Positions 1 through 8,075 of a stretch of DNA of 30,813 nt are shown here, piece after piece; within the stretch, counting starts at the first letter, position 1, and every line of letters starts with the position of its first letter. Made by a program: the position numbers and the translations under genes. This DNA comes from CAZXVW01 sp964644025. Its GTDB lineage: Bacteria > Acidobacteriota > Terriglobia > Bryobacterales > Bryobacteraceae. The notes beneath the pieces were generated by a model. It did no database searches. It had not been told where the DNA came from and saw nothing but the letters and a program-made list of their open reading frames with translations. The stretch covers positions 1-30,813 of the forward strand of contig CAZXVW010000026.1 in NCBI GenBank assembly GCA_964644025.1, read 5' to 3'.

Positions 1-131
1 ACATCCACGGCCAGATGGCGGACCCGGTGGCTGCCGAGGCGTTTGCAAGCTGTAGTGAGCGCGCGGGTTCCGAGTGCCGGCCGATCACCGCGCGGCGCAT
101 ATCCGGCCGGGCCGCCCGTTCCGGAATGTGG

Positions 132-1016
132 CTACAGCGGCGGCAACCCGGCCAGGAACTGCTTCAGAACCCGCATCGTCTCGGCCGGGCGGTCCCGGTG
201 GACGCTGTGGCCGGCGCCGGCGACATGAACCAGCTTTCCGCGGGGCAGCAGTGCGGCCACCTTCTGATTCTCCTTTCTCCCGGCGGCATCGGCATCGGCC
301 TTCAGAATCAGTGCCGGGGCGGTGATTTTCGGGAACAGTTCCCGCAAGTCCGGCAGCGAGCCCAGCGTTTGCAGGATATTGAGGCTCACCTGCAGCTTGG
401 ACTCGGCCCACGGCCCGTATTCGGCCTCCGGCCATTGCGGGTTCTCTTTTCTGGCCAGGGCGACCAGTTGTTCGCGGCTCTTCCGTTTCAGTGATTCGAG
501 CCACTTGCGGAAACCCGCCGCCGTCTTGGCGGGATCGGCCGGCCGGCCGTGCAGGAAAACCGGGTCGATGAGGATCACCGCCCGCGGCAGGTCCGGGTAC
601 CTGGCGGCGGCGCTGGCAACGATCGCACCGCCCATGGAATGCCCCATCAAGATCGGCTTTTTCACCCCGAGGCGACGAATCAAGCCGACCAGGTCGGCAA
701 CATGGTCATCAAGCGTGTAGCCGGTTTCCGGCTTATCCGAGAGGCCATGACCGCGGGCGTCGTAGAGCACCAGGTCGTAATCGGATTCGAGCTTGCGGGC
801 TACCGCGGTCCAGCATAACCCGTTGTCGGTGATCCCGTGCGAGAGCACCATCACCGGCTTGCCGCTGCCGGCGCCCGTGCGCCAGTAATGAATCCTGATC
901 CCGCCGGTGTTGACGTAGGCGGATTTCCACGGGCTGGTTCGCGCCTGCCCGGCCGCAGTGGCCGCGGCCGCCGTCGCTGACAGGAGAACGGCGGCGGCGC
1001 CGATGCGGAAAATCAT
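132..1016 (-). CDS. exported alpha/beta-fold hydrolase
   Basis: A serine hydrolase of the alpha/beta fold, 294 residues, probably acting on an ester or similar bond outside the cytoplasm; the substrate cannot be told. The N-terminus has a short hydrophobic segment rich in Ala (about residues 4-23) that looks like a Sec signal peptide. The nucleophile elbow GHSMGG puts the catalytic Ser at 127, an oxyanion-region HG follows the LSHG strand near 59-60, the acid is probably the Asp in LKADAD (about 241), and the His is in GAGHSVH (270). Length and motif order are normal for the family. I chose the second ATG because GGGAGGT lies 7-9 bases before it; an ATG seven codons upstream is less likely. 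It is divergent from the sulfatase gene, with about 50 bases between the two start codons. Family sure, role unknown. Confidence 0.85.
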   Translation of the reverse strand: MIFRIGAAAVLLSATAAAATAAGQARTSPWKSAYVNTGGIRIHYWRTGAGSGKPVMVLSHGITDNGLCWTAVARKLESDYDLVLYDARGHGLSDKPETGYTLDDHVADLVGLIRRLGVKKPILMGHSMGGAIVASAAARYPDLPRAVILIDPVFLHGRPADPAKTAAGFRKWLESLKRKSREQLVALARKENPQWPEAEYGPWAESKLQVSLNILQTLGSLPDLRELFPKITAPALILKADADAAGRKENQKVAALLPRGKLVHVAGAGHSVHRDRPAETMRVLKQFLAGLPPL

Positions 1017-1069
1017 CAGATTTACCTCCCGATCCATCGTACCCGAAGCTGATATAGAATGGCGGCATC

Positions 1070-2479
1070 ATGCCACAAATCAGCCGCCGTAAACTGTTGG
1101 CCGGGGCGACCGCGCCGTTTCTCCAGACGCGCGGGCGGGCCGCCTCGCGCCGGACGAACGTAGTGTTTTTCCTGACCGATGATCATGGGGCCTGGACGCT
1201 GCCGTCGTACGGATGCCCGAGCACCCACGCGCCGAACATCGAGGCCCTGGCCGTCGGGGGCGCCCGCTTCACGCGCGCGTTTGCCTGCACGCCGGTTTGC
1301 TCGCCCTCGCGCATGACGTACATGACCGGGCGGCTGCCCTCGCATCATCACGTCCAGGACTGGCTGCGGCCGGTGGACAGCTACGGTCCGCGGTCCCGGT
1401 ACTGGCTCGCGGACCAGCCCACTTATTCCGAGGCGCTGGCCAGGCACGGCTACCGGCTCGGCATGAGCGGCAAGTGGCACATGGGGCACGACGAGAAGGC
1501 ACAGGTGGGCTTCACCTGGTGGAACACGGTGCCCGGGGGCGGAGGCAAATACAAGGACCCGGAGTTCGTCAAGAACGGAAAGCTGGTGAGAGGCGAAGGC
1601 TATAAGACCGACCTGGTGGCCGGCGGCGCGCTCGAGTTTCTGGAGGAAGCCAAAGACGACCCGTTCTTTCTCTACGTGCCCTTCTACGCTCCTCATACAC
1701 CGTACAACTACCAGCCGGAAGCTTACCGGAAGTGGTATGACCAATCCACGTTCCCCTGCTTTCCCGACTTGCCGATGCACCCCTGGCAGAACCGCGGGCT
1801 GAAGCGGATGTTTGGTGACCGGGAGGCCAAGCACGCCTACTCGGCATTGATTTCCGGCGTCGATTACAACGTCGGGCGGATTCTGAAGCGCCTGGAAGAG
1901 CTGGGCTTGCGGGAAAACACGCTGGTGATTTTCAGCGCGGACCAGGGGTGGAACGCCGGGCATCATGGGGTGTGGGGGAAAGGCAACGGGACCTGGCCGT
2001 TCAACATGTACGAGCAGTCCATCCAGGTGCCGCTCATCTGGAATCATCCGGGCCGGATTCAGGCCGGCCAGACGCTGCATCCCATGGTTTCCTCCTACGA
2101 CTTTCTGCCGACGATCCTGGACTACCTGGGCGTGCCGGCGCCGGAGGATGCGAAGCGAGTCGGGCGGAGCTACGCGCCGTTCCTCCACGGCGAGCAGCCG
2201 CAATGGGAGAACCGGCTGTACTTCGAGTACAGCTACGTGCGGGCGGTGCGGACCGAAAACCTCAAGTACATCGAGCGCACAAAGGAGTGGCCGAGCGAAC
2301 TCTACGACTTGGAGGCGGATCCGGACGAGAAGCGCAACGTGCTTGAAGATCCCCGGTACCGCAACCAGTTGGCGGGGCTGCGCGATGACCTTCACCGGTT
2401 CTTCGAACGGGCGGGTGCGCCGCCCCTCGAGGACTGGCATTCGACGACGACGCAAGAGCTGACCAAGTACAGCCGGTAG
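1070..2479 (+). CDS. sulfatase, Cys-type formylglycine, probable Tat export
   Basis: A type I sulfatase of 469 residues that would hydrolyse sulfate esters, outside the cytoplasm if exported. The start MPQISRRKLLAG is a twin-arginine signal. The maturation motif is CSPSR at 77-81, where Cys77 becomes formylglycine; P79 and R81 are conserved. Metal and active-site residues expected for the family are visible: D37/D38 in LTDDHG, K135 and H137 in SGKWHMG, H209 in APHTPY, D291 in SADQGW, His at 298-299 and K304 in WGKG. The C-terminal part (about 370-450) has the usual SELYDLEADP closing region. The substrate cannot be named; polysaccharide or glycan sulfates are typical. The likely activating enzyme is the radical SAM maturase at 25692-26858. 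The start lacks a clear Shine-Dalgarno sequence, and TAGAAT at 1055-1060 could give a nearly leaderless mRNA. Confidence 0.92.
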   Translation: MPQISRRKLLAGATAPFLQTRGRAASRRTNVVFFLTDDHGAWTLPSYGCPSTHAPNIEALAVGGARFTRAFACTPVCSPSRMTYMTGRLPSHHHVQDWLRPVDSYGPRSRYWLADQPTYSEALARHGYRLGMSGKWHMGHDEKAQVGFTWWNTVPGGGGKYKDPEFVKNGKLVRGEGYKTDLVAGGALEFLEEAKDDPFFLYVPFYAPHTPYNYQPEAYRKWYDQSTFPCFPDLPMHPWQNRGLKRMFGDREAKHAYSALISGVDYNVGRILKRLEELGLRENTLVIFSADQGWNAGHHGVWGKGNGTWPFNMYEQSIQVPLIWNHPGRIQAGQTLHPMVSSYDFLPTILDYLGVPAPEDAKRVGRSYAPFLHGEQPQWENRLYFEYSYVRAVRTENLKYIERTKEWPSELYDLEADPDEKRNVLEDPRYRNQLAGLRDDLHRFFERAGAPPLEDWHSTTTQELTKYSR

Positions 2480-2519
2480 CGGTTCCCTTCGCCGGCCGCG
2501 CAGGGGCGCCGGCCGAGAG

Positions 2520-3266
2520 TTACCGCGGATGAGGGCGCACCCCGTGCCAGGCAGCCGCCAGCACCGCCACGGCGGCCACGGCGGCGGTTTCGGCGCGGAG
2601 AACCTGGGGGCCGAGCGAGACCCGCTGCCAGTTGGCCGCGATGGCGCGATCTCGTTCTGTTTCGATCCATCCGCCCTCAGGACCCACCAGCAGCGCCACG
2701 GTATCGGAGAGGGATCGCTTCGATGGTTCGGGCAGGCAGCGCCAGATCGGCGGCGCGGCGGAGTCCTCGTCGAGAAAGTAACAGTAGTCGCCCGCGGCGG
2801 CGAGCGCGTCCTGGAAGCGCACGACGGGGTCCAGTTCCGGGATGCGGGTCCGCCGCGCCTGCTGGCTGCTTTCCAAGGCGATTTTTCGCCAGCGCGGGAG
2901 GCGGCCTTCGACGGCCTTCTGCAGGCCTTTCCCGCTGCGAGCGGCCAGCACGGGAACAATCCGCTCGACGCCGAGTTCGGTGGCCTTCTCGAAAACAAGC
3001 TCCAGCCGGTCAAACTTGATCAGGGACACGAACAGGCTCAGGTGCAGCGGCGGCGGATGCACGGGAAGCTCCTCGAGGACCTCGAACAGCACGCGGTCGC
3101 GGCGGGCGGAAGCGACCCGGGCGAGGCAGACGCGTTGGTTATCGGAGATCTCGAACTGCCGGCCCGCTTCCACGCGAAGCACGCGGACCAGGTGATGCGC
3201 CTGGTCACCGGTAAGCTCGGCCTGGCCACGGCGGATCTGGTCCACGAAGAAGCGGCGGCGGGCCAT
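2520..3266 (-). CDS. rsmE: 16S rRNA (uracil1498-N3)-methyltransferase RsmE
   Basis: RsmE methylates N3 of U1498 in 16S rRNA using S-adenosylmethionine, in the cytoplasm. The protein is 248 residues, normal for the family. The N-terminal PUA-like part begins MARRRFFVDQ with the HHLVRVLR segment at 24-31. The C-terminal SPOUT domain shows KATELGV at 93-99, the ESSQQARR segment at 132-139, the knot loop GPEGG at 195-199 and LGPQVLRAETA at 218-228. The open frame continues far upstream across ruvA and ruvB, but homology begins only at the ATG used here. It faces ruvA head to head with 21 bases between the start codons, and converges on the sulfatase gene with 40 bases between stops. Confidence 0.93.
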   Translation of the reverse strand: MARRRFFVDQIRRGQAELTGDQAHHLVRVLRVEAGRQFEISDNQRVCLARVASARRDRVLFEVLEELPVHPPPLHLSLFVSLIKFDRLELVFEKATELGVERIVPVLAARSGKGLQKAVEGRLPRWRKIALESSQQARRTRIPELDPVVRFQDALAAAGDYCYFLDEDSAAPPIWRCLPEPSKRSLSDTVALLVGPEGGWIETERDRAIAANWQRVSLGPQVLRAETAAVAAVAVLAAAWHGVRPHPR

Positions 3267-3267
3267 G

Positions 3268-3279
3268 TACAATAATGTA
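3268..3279. promoter_or_regulatory. candidate divergent -10 elements, rsmE/ruvA
   Basis: The 21-base gap between rsmE and ruvA is the only AT-rich spot nearby. On the plus strand TACAAT (3268-3273) lies 14 bases before the ruvA ATG, giving a leader of about 7 bases. On the minus strand TACATT (3279-3274) lies 7 bases before the rsmE ATG, which would make that mRNA leaderless. No good -35 box is visible for either, so this is a weak call. Confidence 0.35.
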
Positions 3280-3287
3280 ACGCCCTT

Positions 3288-3890
3288 ATGATCGCCTATT
3301 TGCGGGGTACCATCGTCGAAAAACATCCCAACCAGGTGATCGTGGAGACCGGCGGCGTAGGTTACGACCTGATGGTCCCCATCTCGACCTTCTCGGCGTT
3401 GCCGGAGCCGGGCGCCGCGGTCACCTTGCACGTGCACACACATCACAGCGAGAACGCGCTCGCCCTGTTCGGCTTCCTCACCGCGGATGAGAAGAGCGTC
3501 TTCGAAAGGTTGATCACGGTGAGCGGCATCGGCCCGCGGCTGGCGATCGCGGTGCTGTCGGGCTTGCCGACCGCCGACCTGGTAGGGGCGATTCGCGGCG
3601 GTGCGGTCCAGCATCTGGTCCGGATTCCCGGCGTGGGCAAGAAGACCGCCGAGCGCATGGTGGTGGAGCTTCGCGACAAGCTCGACGGCGTCGCGGCAGG
3701 GGCCGCGCCGGCGGAGGCGCGCCGGGCGCCGGAGGCGCTTTCCAGCGTCGAGCAGGACGTGCTGTCCGCCTTGCTGAACCTGGGCTGCAACCGGGCGGCG
3801 GCGGAAAAGGCCGTCCGGAAAGCCAAGGCGGCGGGCGCGCCGGAAGAGTTTGAACCGCTGTTCCGGCGGGCGATGGAATTCGTGCGGTAA
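3288..3890 (+). CDS. ruvA: Holliday junction branch-migration protein RuvA
   Basis: RuvA binds four-way Holliday junctions as a tetramer and loads the RuvB motor for branch migration in recombinational repair. The 200 residues match the family length. The N-terminal OB-fold domain (1-65) includes the conserved GGVGYDLMVP at 22-31. The two helix-hairpin-helix motifs of domain II are at 79-91 (SGIGPRLA) and 113-125 (IPGVGKKTAERM). A variable linker rich in Ala and Arg (about 134-150) leads to the small C-terminal domain III that contacts RuvB (about 152-200). The ATG is fixed by homology and by an in-frame stop at 3273. There is no Shine-Dalgarno sequence in the short space upstream. It starts a ruvA-ruvB-folK run. 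Confidence 0.97.
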   Translation: MIAYLRGTIVEKHPNQVIVETGGVGYDLMVPISTFSALPEPGAAVTLHVHTHHSENALALFGFLTADEKSVFERLITVSGIGPRLAIAVLSGLPTADLVGAIRGGAVQHLVRIPGVGKKTAERMVVELRDKLDGVAAGAAPAEARRAPEALSSVEQDVLSALLNLGCNRAAAEKAVRKAKAAGAPEEFEPLFRRAMEFVR

Positions 3891-3902
3891 CCTAGGATTG
3901 GC

Positions 3903-4937
3903 ATGCGGGAAGAGGGCATCATCTCGCCGTCGCTGCGGGAAGACGAACGGCAGTTCGAGGCCAGCCTGCGCCCGCAGCGGCTCGACGAGTTCACCGGACA
4001 GCGGAAGCTCAAGGAGGTGCTGTCCATCTCGATCGAGGCGGCCCGGCGGCGGGGCGAGGCGATGGATCACGTCCTTCTGTACGGCCCGCCGGGGCTGGGG
4101 AAGACGACGCTGGCGACGATCATCGCGCACGAACTGGACGTCGCCTTCGACCAGACCTCGGGCCCCATCTTGCAGCGGAAGCTGGACCTGACAGGCATCC
4201 TGAGCAACATCCGGGCACGGCAGGTGTTTTTCATCGACGAGATTCACCGGCTGCTGGCCGACGTGGAGGAGATGCTTTACGCGGCGCTGGAGGATTTCCG
4301 CGTGGACATCCTTGTGGGCACCGGCCCGGGCGCCCGGACGCATTCGTTGCCGGTCCCGCGGTTCACGGCCATCGGCGCCACCACGCGCCAGGGGCTGGTC
4401 AGCGCGCCGTTGCGCGGACGCTTCGGCCTGGTGCTGCGGCTGAACCATTACGACCGGGACGAGCTGAAGCAGATCGTGTTGCGTTCGGCGAAGCTGCTGG
4501 AGGTAGAGATCGACGATGCCGGGGCGTGGGAGATCGCCGGCCGGAGCCGGGGCACGCCGCGGATTGCGAACCGGCTCCTGCGGCGGGTGCGCGACTACGC
4601 CCAGGTGCGGGCCGACGGCCGCGTCACGCTGCCGGTGGCGAAGACCGCGCTCGATCTACTGGAGGTGGACCGCTTCGGGCTGGATGAGATCGACCAGAAG
4701 ATCATGCTCACCATTCTGGAGAAATACGGGGGCGGACCGGTGGGACTGAACACGATTGCGGCCTCGATCGACGAGCAGTCCGACACGATCGAGGAAGTTT
4801 ACGAGCCGTACCTGCTGCAGTTGGGATTTCTGGAACGCACGCCGCGCGGCCGGGTGGCCACGCCGAGCGCCTTCGAATACTTTCGCGTCACGCCGCGGCG
4901 AGGGCGCAGCAGCCCTCAGGGCAGCCTTTTTCTGTGA
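3903..4937 (+). CDS. ruvB: Holliday junction DNA helicase RuvB
   Basis: RuvB is the AAA+ ATPase ring that pumps DNA through the RuvA-bound junction. It is 344 residues, normal length. Walker A is GPPGLGKT at 61-68, Walker B is IDEIH at 111-115, sensor 1 is GATTR at 158-162, and the probable arginine finger is in APLRGRFG (about 171). The C-terminal winged-helix domain runs from about 258 and includes YGGGPVGLNTIA; the protein ends in the family-typical PQGSLF. It begins 12 bases after ruvA, with AGGA just upstream of the ATG, and its stop overlaps the folK start by four bases. No resolvase gene (ruvC) is in the window. Confidence 0.97.
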   Translation: MREEGIISPSLREDERQFEASLRPQRLDEFTGQRKLKEVLSISIEAARRRGEAMDHVLLYGPPGLGKTTLATIIAHELDVAFDQTSGPILQRKLDLTGILSNIRARQVFFIDEIHRLLADVEEMLYAALEDFRVDILVGTGPGARTHSLPVPRFTAIGATTRQGLVSAPLRGRFGLVLRLNHYDRDELKQIVLRSAKLLEVEIDDAGAWEIAGRSRGTPRIANRLLRRVRDYAQVRADGRVTLPVAKTALDLLEVDRFGLDEIDQKIMLTILEKYGGGPVGLNTIAASIDEQSDTIEEVYEPYLLQLGFLERTPRGRVATPSAFEYFRVTPRRGRSSPQGSLFL

Positions 4938-5449
4938 TCACGGCGTATCTATCGCTGGGCTCGAACCTGGGCGACCGGGAACGGCGCCTCCATGACGCCC
5001 TTGGAATACTCGAAGACGACCGGCTGCGCGTGACGCGTGTTTCCCGCATCTACGAGACCGAGCCGGTTGGCGCCGGCTACGCCGGAGAACCATGGTTCCT
5101 CAACCTGGCGGCCGAAATCGAAACCAGCCTGACCCCGATGGAGCTGCTCGCCCGGGCCAGGCAGGTGGAAGCCGCGCTGGGACGCCGGCGCGGGGGAGGC
5201 GACGAAGCCCGGACGATCGATATCGACATTGTCCTTTACGGGGAGCTGGCGCTCGAGACGCCGGCGCTGCGGATTCCGCACCCGCGGATGGCCGAACGGC
5301 GGTTCGTACTGGAGCCGCTGGCCGAGCTGGCGCCGGATCTCCGGCATCCGCTGCTCGGCAAGACGATCCGGGAACTGGTGCGGGAGACGATGGATCAGCG
5401 GGTGGTCCCTTACTCGCGCAATCGCACCGCGGGCGACGGCTCATATTGA
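4934..5449 (+). CDS. folK: 6-hydroxymethyl-7,8-dihydropterin pyrophosphokinase FolK (HPPK)
   Basis: FolK transfers pyrophosphate from ATP to 6-hydroxymethyl-7,8-dihydropterin, the step before dihydropteroate synthase in folate synthesis. The 171 residues fit the family. The start reads LSLGSNLGDR (6-15), ETEPVG is at 41-46, and FLNLAA at 55-60. The HPPK signature is RTIDIDI at 93-99, with D96 and D98 as the Mg-ATP ligands, followed by IPHPRM at 114-119. The GTG start overlaps the ruvB stop (GTGA), so translation is probably coupled to ruvB. The 3' end runs 40 bases into the convergent oxidoreductase gene, so both strands code there. The last 15 or so residues (from about 157) are beyond the conserved domain. 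Confidence 0.95.
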   Translation: MITAYLSLGSNLGDRERRLHDALGILEDDRLRVTRVSRIYETEPVGAGYAGEPWFLNLAAEIETSLTPMELLARARQVEAALGRRRGGGDEARTIDIDIVLYGELALETPALRIPHPRMAERRFVLEPLAELAPDLRHPLLGKTIRELVRETMDQRVVPYSRNRTAGDGSY

Positions 5450-6648
5450 ATCACCGCCTCGCGGGCGCCATTGAGAATGGAGAGCCGGCCGGCCTCGAGC
5501 ACCAGTTCGTTGTACCGGCTGTTGGTCGGAGTGGCCATGATACCCGTCTGATCGATTTCCTGTAACAGGTCCTGGCGTTCGCCGGCCGGAGCAGCCTCCA
5601 CGCGAGCGACGGTCTTGACGATGTACTCGATGGAACGGTAACCGTAACCCGCCGGCACCAGGCCCGGCCCCCCAAGGTCGAGGTACTGGAAGTAGTCCGT
5701 GCTGGGCTCGGCATAGGCATTCAGGCTGGGGGCCGCGGGGGCCTGGGTGTAGCAGTGCTGGATGCCCCGGTACTGGTCATCGTGCTCGATCCAGGCGCCC
5801 CGGCGGCCGTCCGAGCAGTACATGGTCAGACCCTGCACGTTGGTGCCGGGAGCGGCGTCGGGAAAGCCGAGGGCGTTCTGCACGTTCAGGCAGGCGCCAT
5901 TGTTCCAGATGACGCGGGCGTCGGTCCAGAGGAATCCCTCGTTGCCATTGGGATAGGTGTCGCGCAGTCCGTAAACGCTCACGGCGACGGGCAGCAGGCC
6001 GGTGATGTAATGCACCAGGTCCACGTAGTGGCAGCCGATGTAGGCAAAAGCGTCGGAGTTGCCGGTGGTGCACCAGTTCTGGAAATTCGAGTGGCGGTAA
6101 TACCACTTCTCGAGCAGGCGCGCCGTGCCCAGCTTGAATTCGCCGAACAAGCCTTCGCGGTAGCGCCGCCGGGCGAGCAGACTGCGATCATCGAAGCGCT
6201 TGTGGTATTCGACGCCGACAACAAGGGCCCGCGAGCGGGCCTCCCGGGCGATTTCCTCGGACTGGGCGGCCTGCAGCACCAGCGGCTTGACCGAAAGCAC
6301 GTGCTGGTTGTTTCCGAGCGCGGTCAAGATGACTTCGTAATGAAGGTGGTCCGGCACGGCGACCACGACCAGGTTGCGCGGCGGCATTTGCTCGATCACG
6401 CGGCGGTACAGCTCCGGGTGCGGTTCGTCGAGGTCGCCGGCCAGCTCCGGAAAAGGGCGGAAGGACTGGCCGGGGAAGGCCCGACGGAACACGGCGGACT
6501 CGGCGAGCTGCTTCAAGGGCCTGGCCTGAAGCGCGCAGACGGTGATCTCGCCGACGATCCCCTGGCGCTGCAGATGGTACAGGGAGGGGAGGATCTGGTC
6601 ATGGGTGATCATTCCCCCGCCGACGATGGTAACTTGCGGTTTCTCCAT
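5410..6648 (-). CDS. Gfo/Idh/MocA-family oxidoreductase
   Basis: A cytoplasmic NAD(P)-dependent dehydrogenase of the Gfo/Idh/MocA family, 412 residues, probably acting on a sugar, inositol or sugar-like compound. The N-terminal Rossmann domain begins TIVGGGMITHD (7-17) and the PDHLHYE segment is at 99-105. The catalytic lysine motif usually written EKP appears as VKP with K121. The C-terminal catalytic domain has the active-site GCHYVDLVHY at 205-214 (H207, D210). Its ATG lies 7 bases after the aminotransferase stop with AGAAGGAC in between, so the two are one operon. No signal peptide is seen, unlike many secreted members of the family in this phylum. The 3' end overlaps the folK end by 40 bases. 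The substrate is unknown. Confidence 0.88.
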   Translation of the reverse strand: MEKPQVTIVGGGMITHDQILPSLYHLQRQGIVGEITVCALQARPLKQLAESAVFRRAFPGQSFRPFPELAGDLDEPHPELYRRVIEQMPPRNLVVVAVPDHLHYEVILTALGNNQHVLSVKPLVLQAAQSEEIAREARSRALVVGVEYHKRFDDRSLLARRRYREGLFGEFKLGTARLLEKWYYRHSNFQNWCTTGNSDAFAYIGCHYVDLVHYITGLLPVAVSVYGLRDTYPNGNEGFLWTDARVIWNNGACLNVQNALGFPDAAPGTNVQGLTMYCSDGRRGAWIEHDDQYRGIQHCYTQAPAAPSLNAYAEPSTDYFQYLDLGGPGLVPAGYGYRSIEYIVKTVARVEAAPAGERQDLLQEIDQTGIMATPTNSRYNELVLEAGRLSILNGAREAVIQYEPSPAVRLRE

Positions 6649-6655
6649 GTCCTTC

Positions 6656-8032
6656 TCATCCCTCCTGGTGCGCCACCGCCTCGGCGAACGCCTCCTCGAA
6701 CACGTCGAGACTTTCCCGCAACGCGTCCGCGGTGATCACCAGCGGCGGGCAAATCTTGATGGTCGCGCCGCCGTAGCCGACCGGCGAAAACATCAGCAGG
6801 CCCTTCTCCATCGAGCGGCGCACCGTCTCCCAGGCCAGCTCGGGGGCCGGATTCTTGCTGCCGGGGATGACGCACATCACCGCCGCCACCAGCCCCTTGC
6901 CGTCAACCCAACCGATTTGCGGGTATCGCGCCTGCATGTCGCGAAGCCGGCCCTGCAGGATGGCGCCCATTTTCCGCGCGTTGCCCGGCAAGTCGTCGCT
7001 TAAAATCGCGTCAATCGAGGCCAGCGTGGCCGCGCAGCAAACCGGGTTCCCGGTGTGCGTGGACGTCATGCTGCCCGGCGGATGAAGGTTCATCACGTCG
7101 GCCCGTCCGGCGACGGCGGCCAGCGGCAGCGAACTCGAGATTCCCTTGCCGAAGGTGGCGATATCGGGAACGATGCCGTAATGCTCGAAGCCCCACAAGG
7201 TGCCCGTGCGGCCGAAACCGGCCTGGACCTCATCGAGGACGAGGAGGATGTTGTGACTGCTCGTCCATTCGCGCAACGCCTCCATGTAGTGGCGGGGCGC
7301 AAAGGCCGCGTTGGCCCCCTGGTAAGTTTCCAGCAGGACACCGGCGATGGTGCCGGGTTCGATTCCGTGCTCCTCCAGACTGCGGAGGAAGAAATCGAAC
7401 GAAGTGTCTTCGTTACGAAAACCGTCCGGGAAAGGGACCTGAACGAAGCCCGGATCGAGGTTGATGATCCACTCCTTAAGCGCGGGAATCCCGCCGGCCT
7501 GCTGGGCGCCGAGGGTCCGGCCGTGGAAGGCGTCGTCATAGGAGACGATGACGTGCTTGGAGCGCCCGCCGATCTTGACGCCGTGCGTCCGGCATAGCTT
7601 GATGGCGCACTCGACGGTTTCCGAACCAGTAGTCAACAGAAAAATCTTTTTCAGCGGCTCCGGGAGCAGGGAGCCGAGCCGTTCCACCAGGCGGGCGCGG
7701 ATCTCGCTGGGAAAACAGTAATTAGTGAGCAGCCGGGACGACGCCTGGCGGGTGATGGCGTCGACGATCTCGCGCCGGCCGTGCCCGGCGCTGGCGATGA
7801 GCACGCCGGAGGACCAGTCGATCCAGCAGTTGCCATAAGCATCATAGACCTGAAAGCCTTCAGCGTGGTCCCAGATCACCGGCGGCTGACCCTGCATGGA
7901 GGCCGGTTCCCAGCGGTGCAATTTTTCCAGCACGGGCAGGGACTCGGGCACGGGAAGGCCGGTGACGATCCGCCGGAAGCGGGTCTCCACGCGGGGGACG
8001 GGCTTTGGAGTCAACTCATAGGTTCGGGGCAT
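6656..8032 (-). CDS. class III PLP-dependent aminotransferase
   Basis: A fold-type I, class III (omega/GABA-type) aminotransferase of 458 residues. Visible motifs: LLTTGSETVECAIK at 133-146, FHGRT at 169-173, the cofactor-binding DEVQAGFGRTG at 267-277, and the Schiff-base lysine K296 in FGKGIS. The N-terminal extension of about 40 residues before the WEPAS segment is somewhat long but normal for this class. Whether it acts on 4-aminobutyrate, another omega-amino acid or an amino-sugar precursor cannot be decided from sequence. It is the middle gene of the minus-strand run glycosyltransferase remnant, aminotransferase, oxidoreductase, and the pairing with a Gfo/Idh/MocA enzyme hints at an oxidation-transamination pair. 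About 43 bases separate it from the upstream remnant. Confidence 0.9.
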   Translation of the reverse strand: MPRTYELTPKPVPRVETRFRRIVTGLPVPESLPVLEKLHRWEPASMQGQPPVIWDHAEGFQVYDAYGNCWIDWSSGVLIASAGHGRREIVDAITRQASSRLLTNYCFPSEIRARLVERLGSLLPEPLKKIFLLTTGSETVECAIKLCRTHGVKIGGRSKHVIVSYDDAFHGRTLGAQQAGGIPALKEWIINLDPGFVQVPFPDGFRNEDTSFDFFLRSLEEHGIEPGTIAGVLLETYQGANAAFAPRHYMEALREWTSSHNILLVLDEVQAGFGRTGTLWGFEHYGIVPDIATFGKGISSSLPLAAVAGRADVMNLHPPGSMTSTHTGNPVCCAATLASIDAILSDDLPGNARKMGAILQGRLRDMQARYPQIGWVDGKGLVAAVMCVIPGSKNPAPELAWETVRRSMEKGLLMFSPVGYGGATIKICPPLVITADALRESLDVFEEAFAEAVAHQEG

Positions 8033-8075
8033 CGTTGCCTATTTTATCGTGGGTGCTCGGGGCGGCGGCTTGGTT

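Noticed and set aside
1..131. Open frames at the left edge that might be the end of a gene
   Set aside because: Several frames are open but none shows a motif, and no stop or start fits well; left unassigned.
1022..3013. A 663-codon minus-strand open frame across the sulfatase and rsmE
   Set aside because: It is out of frame with rsmE, antisense to the sulfatase, and reads as Arg/Pro/Gly-rich shadow typical of GC-rich DNA.
3267..4448. A minus-strand open frame that extends rsmE upstream by almost 400 codons across ruvA and ruvB
   Set aside because: It is antisense to two well-conserved genes and has no recognisable domain; RsmE homology begins at the ATG at 3266.
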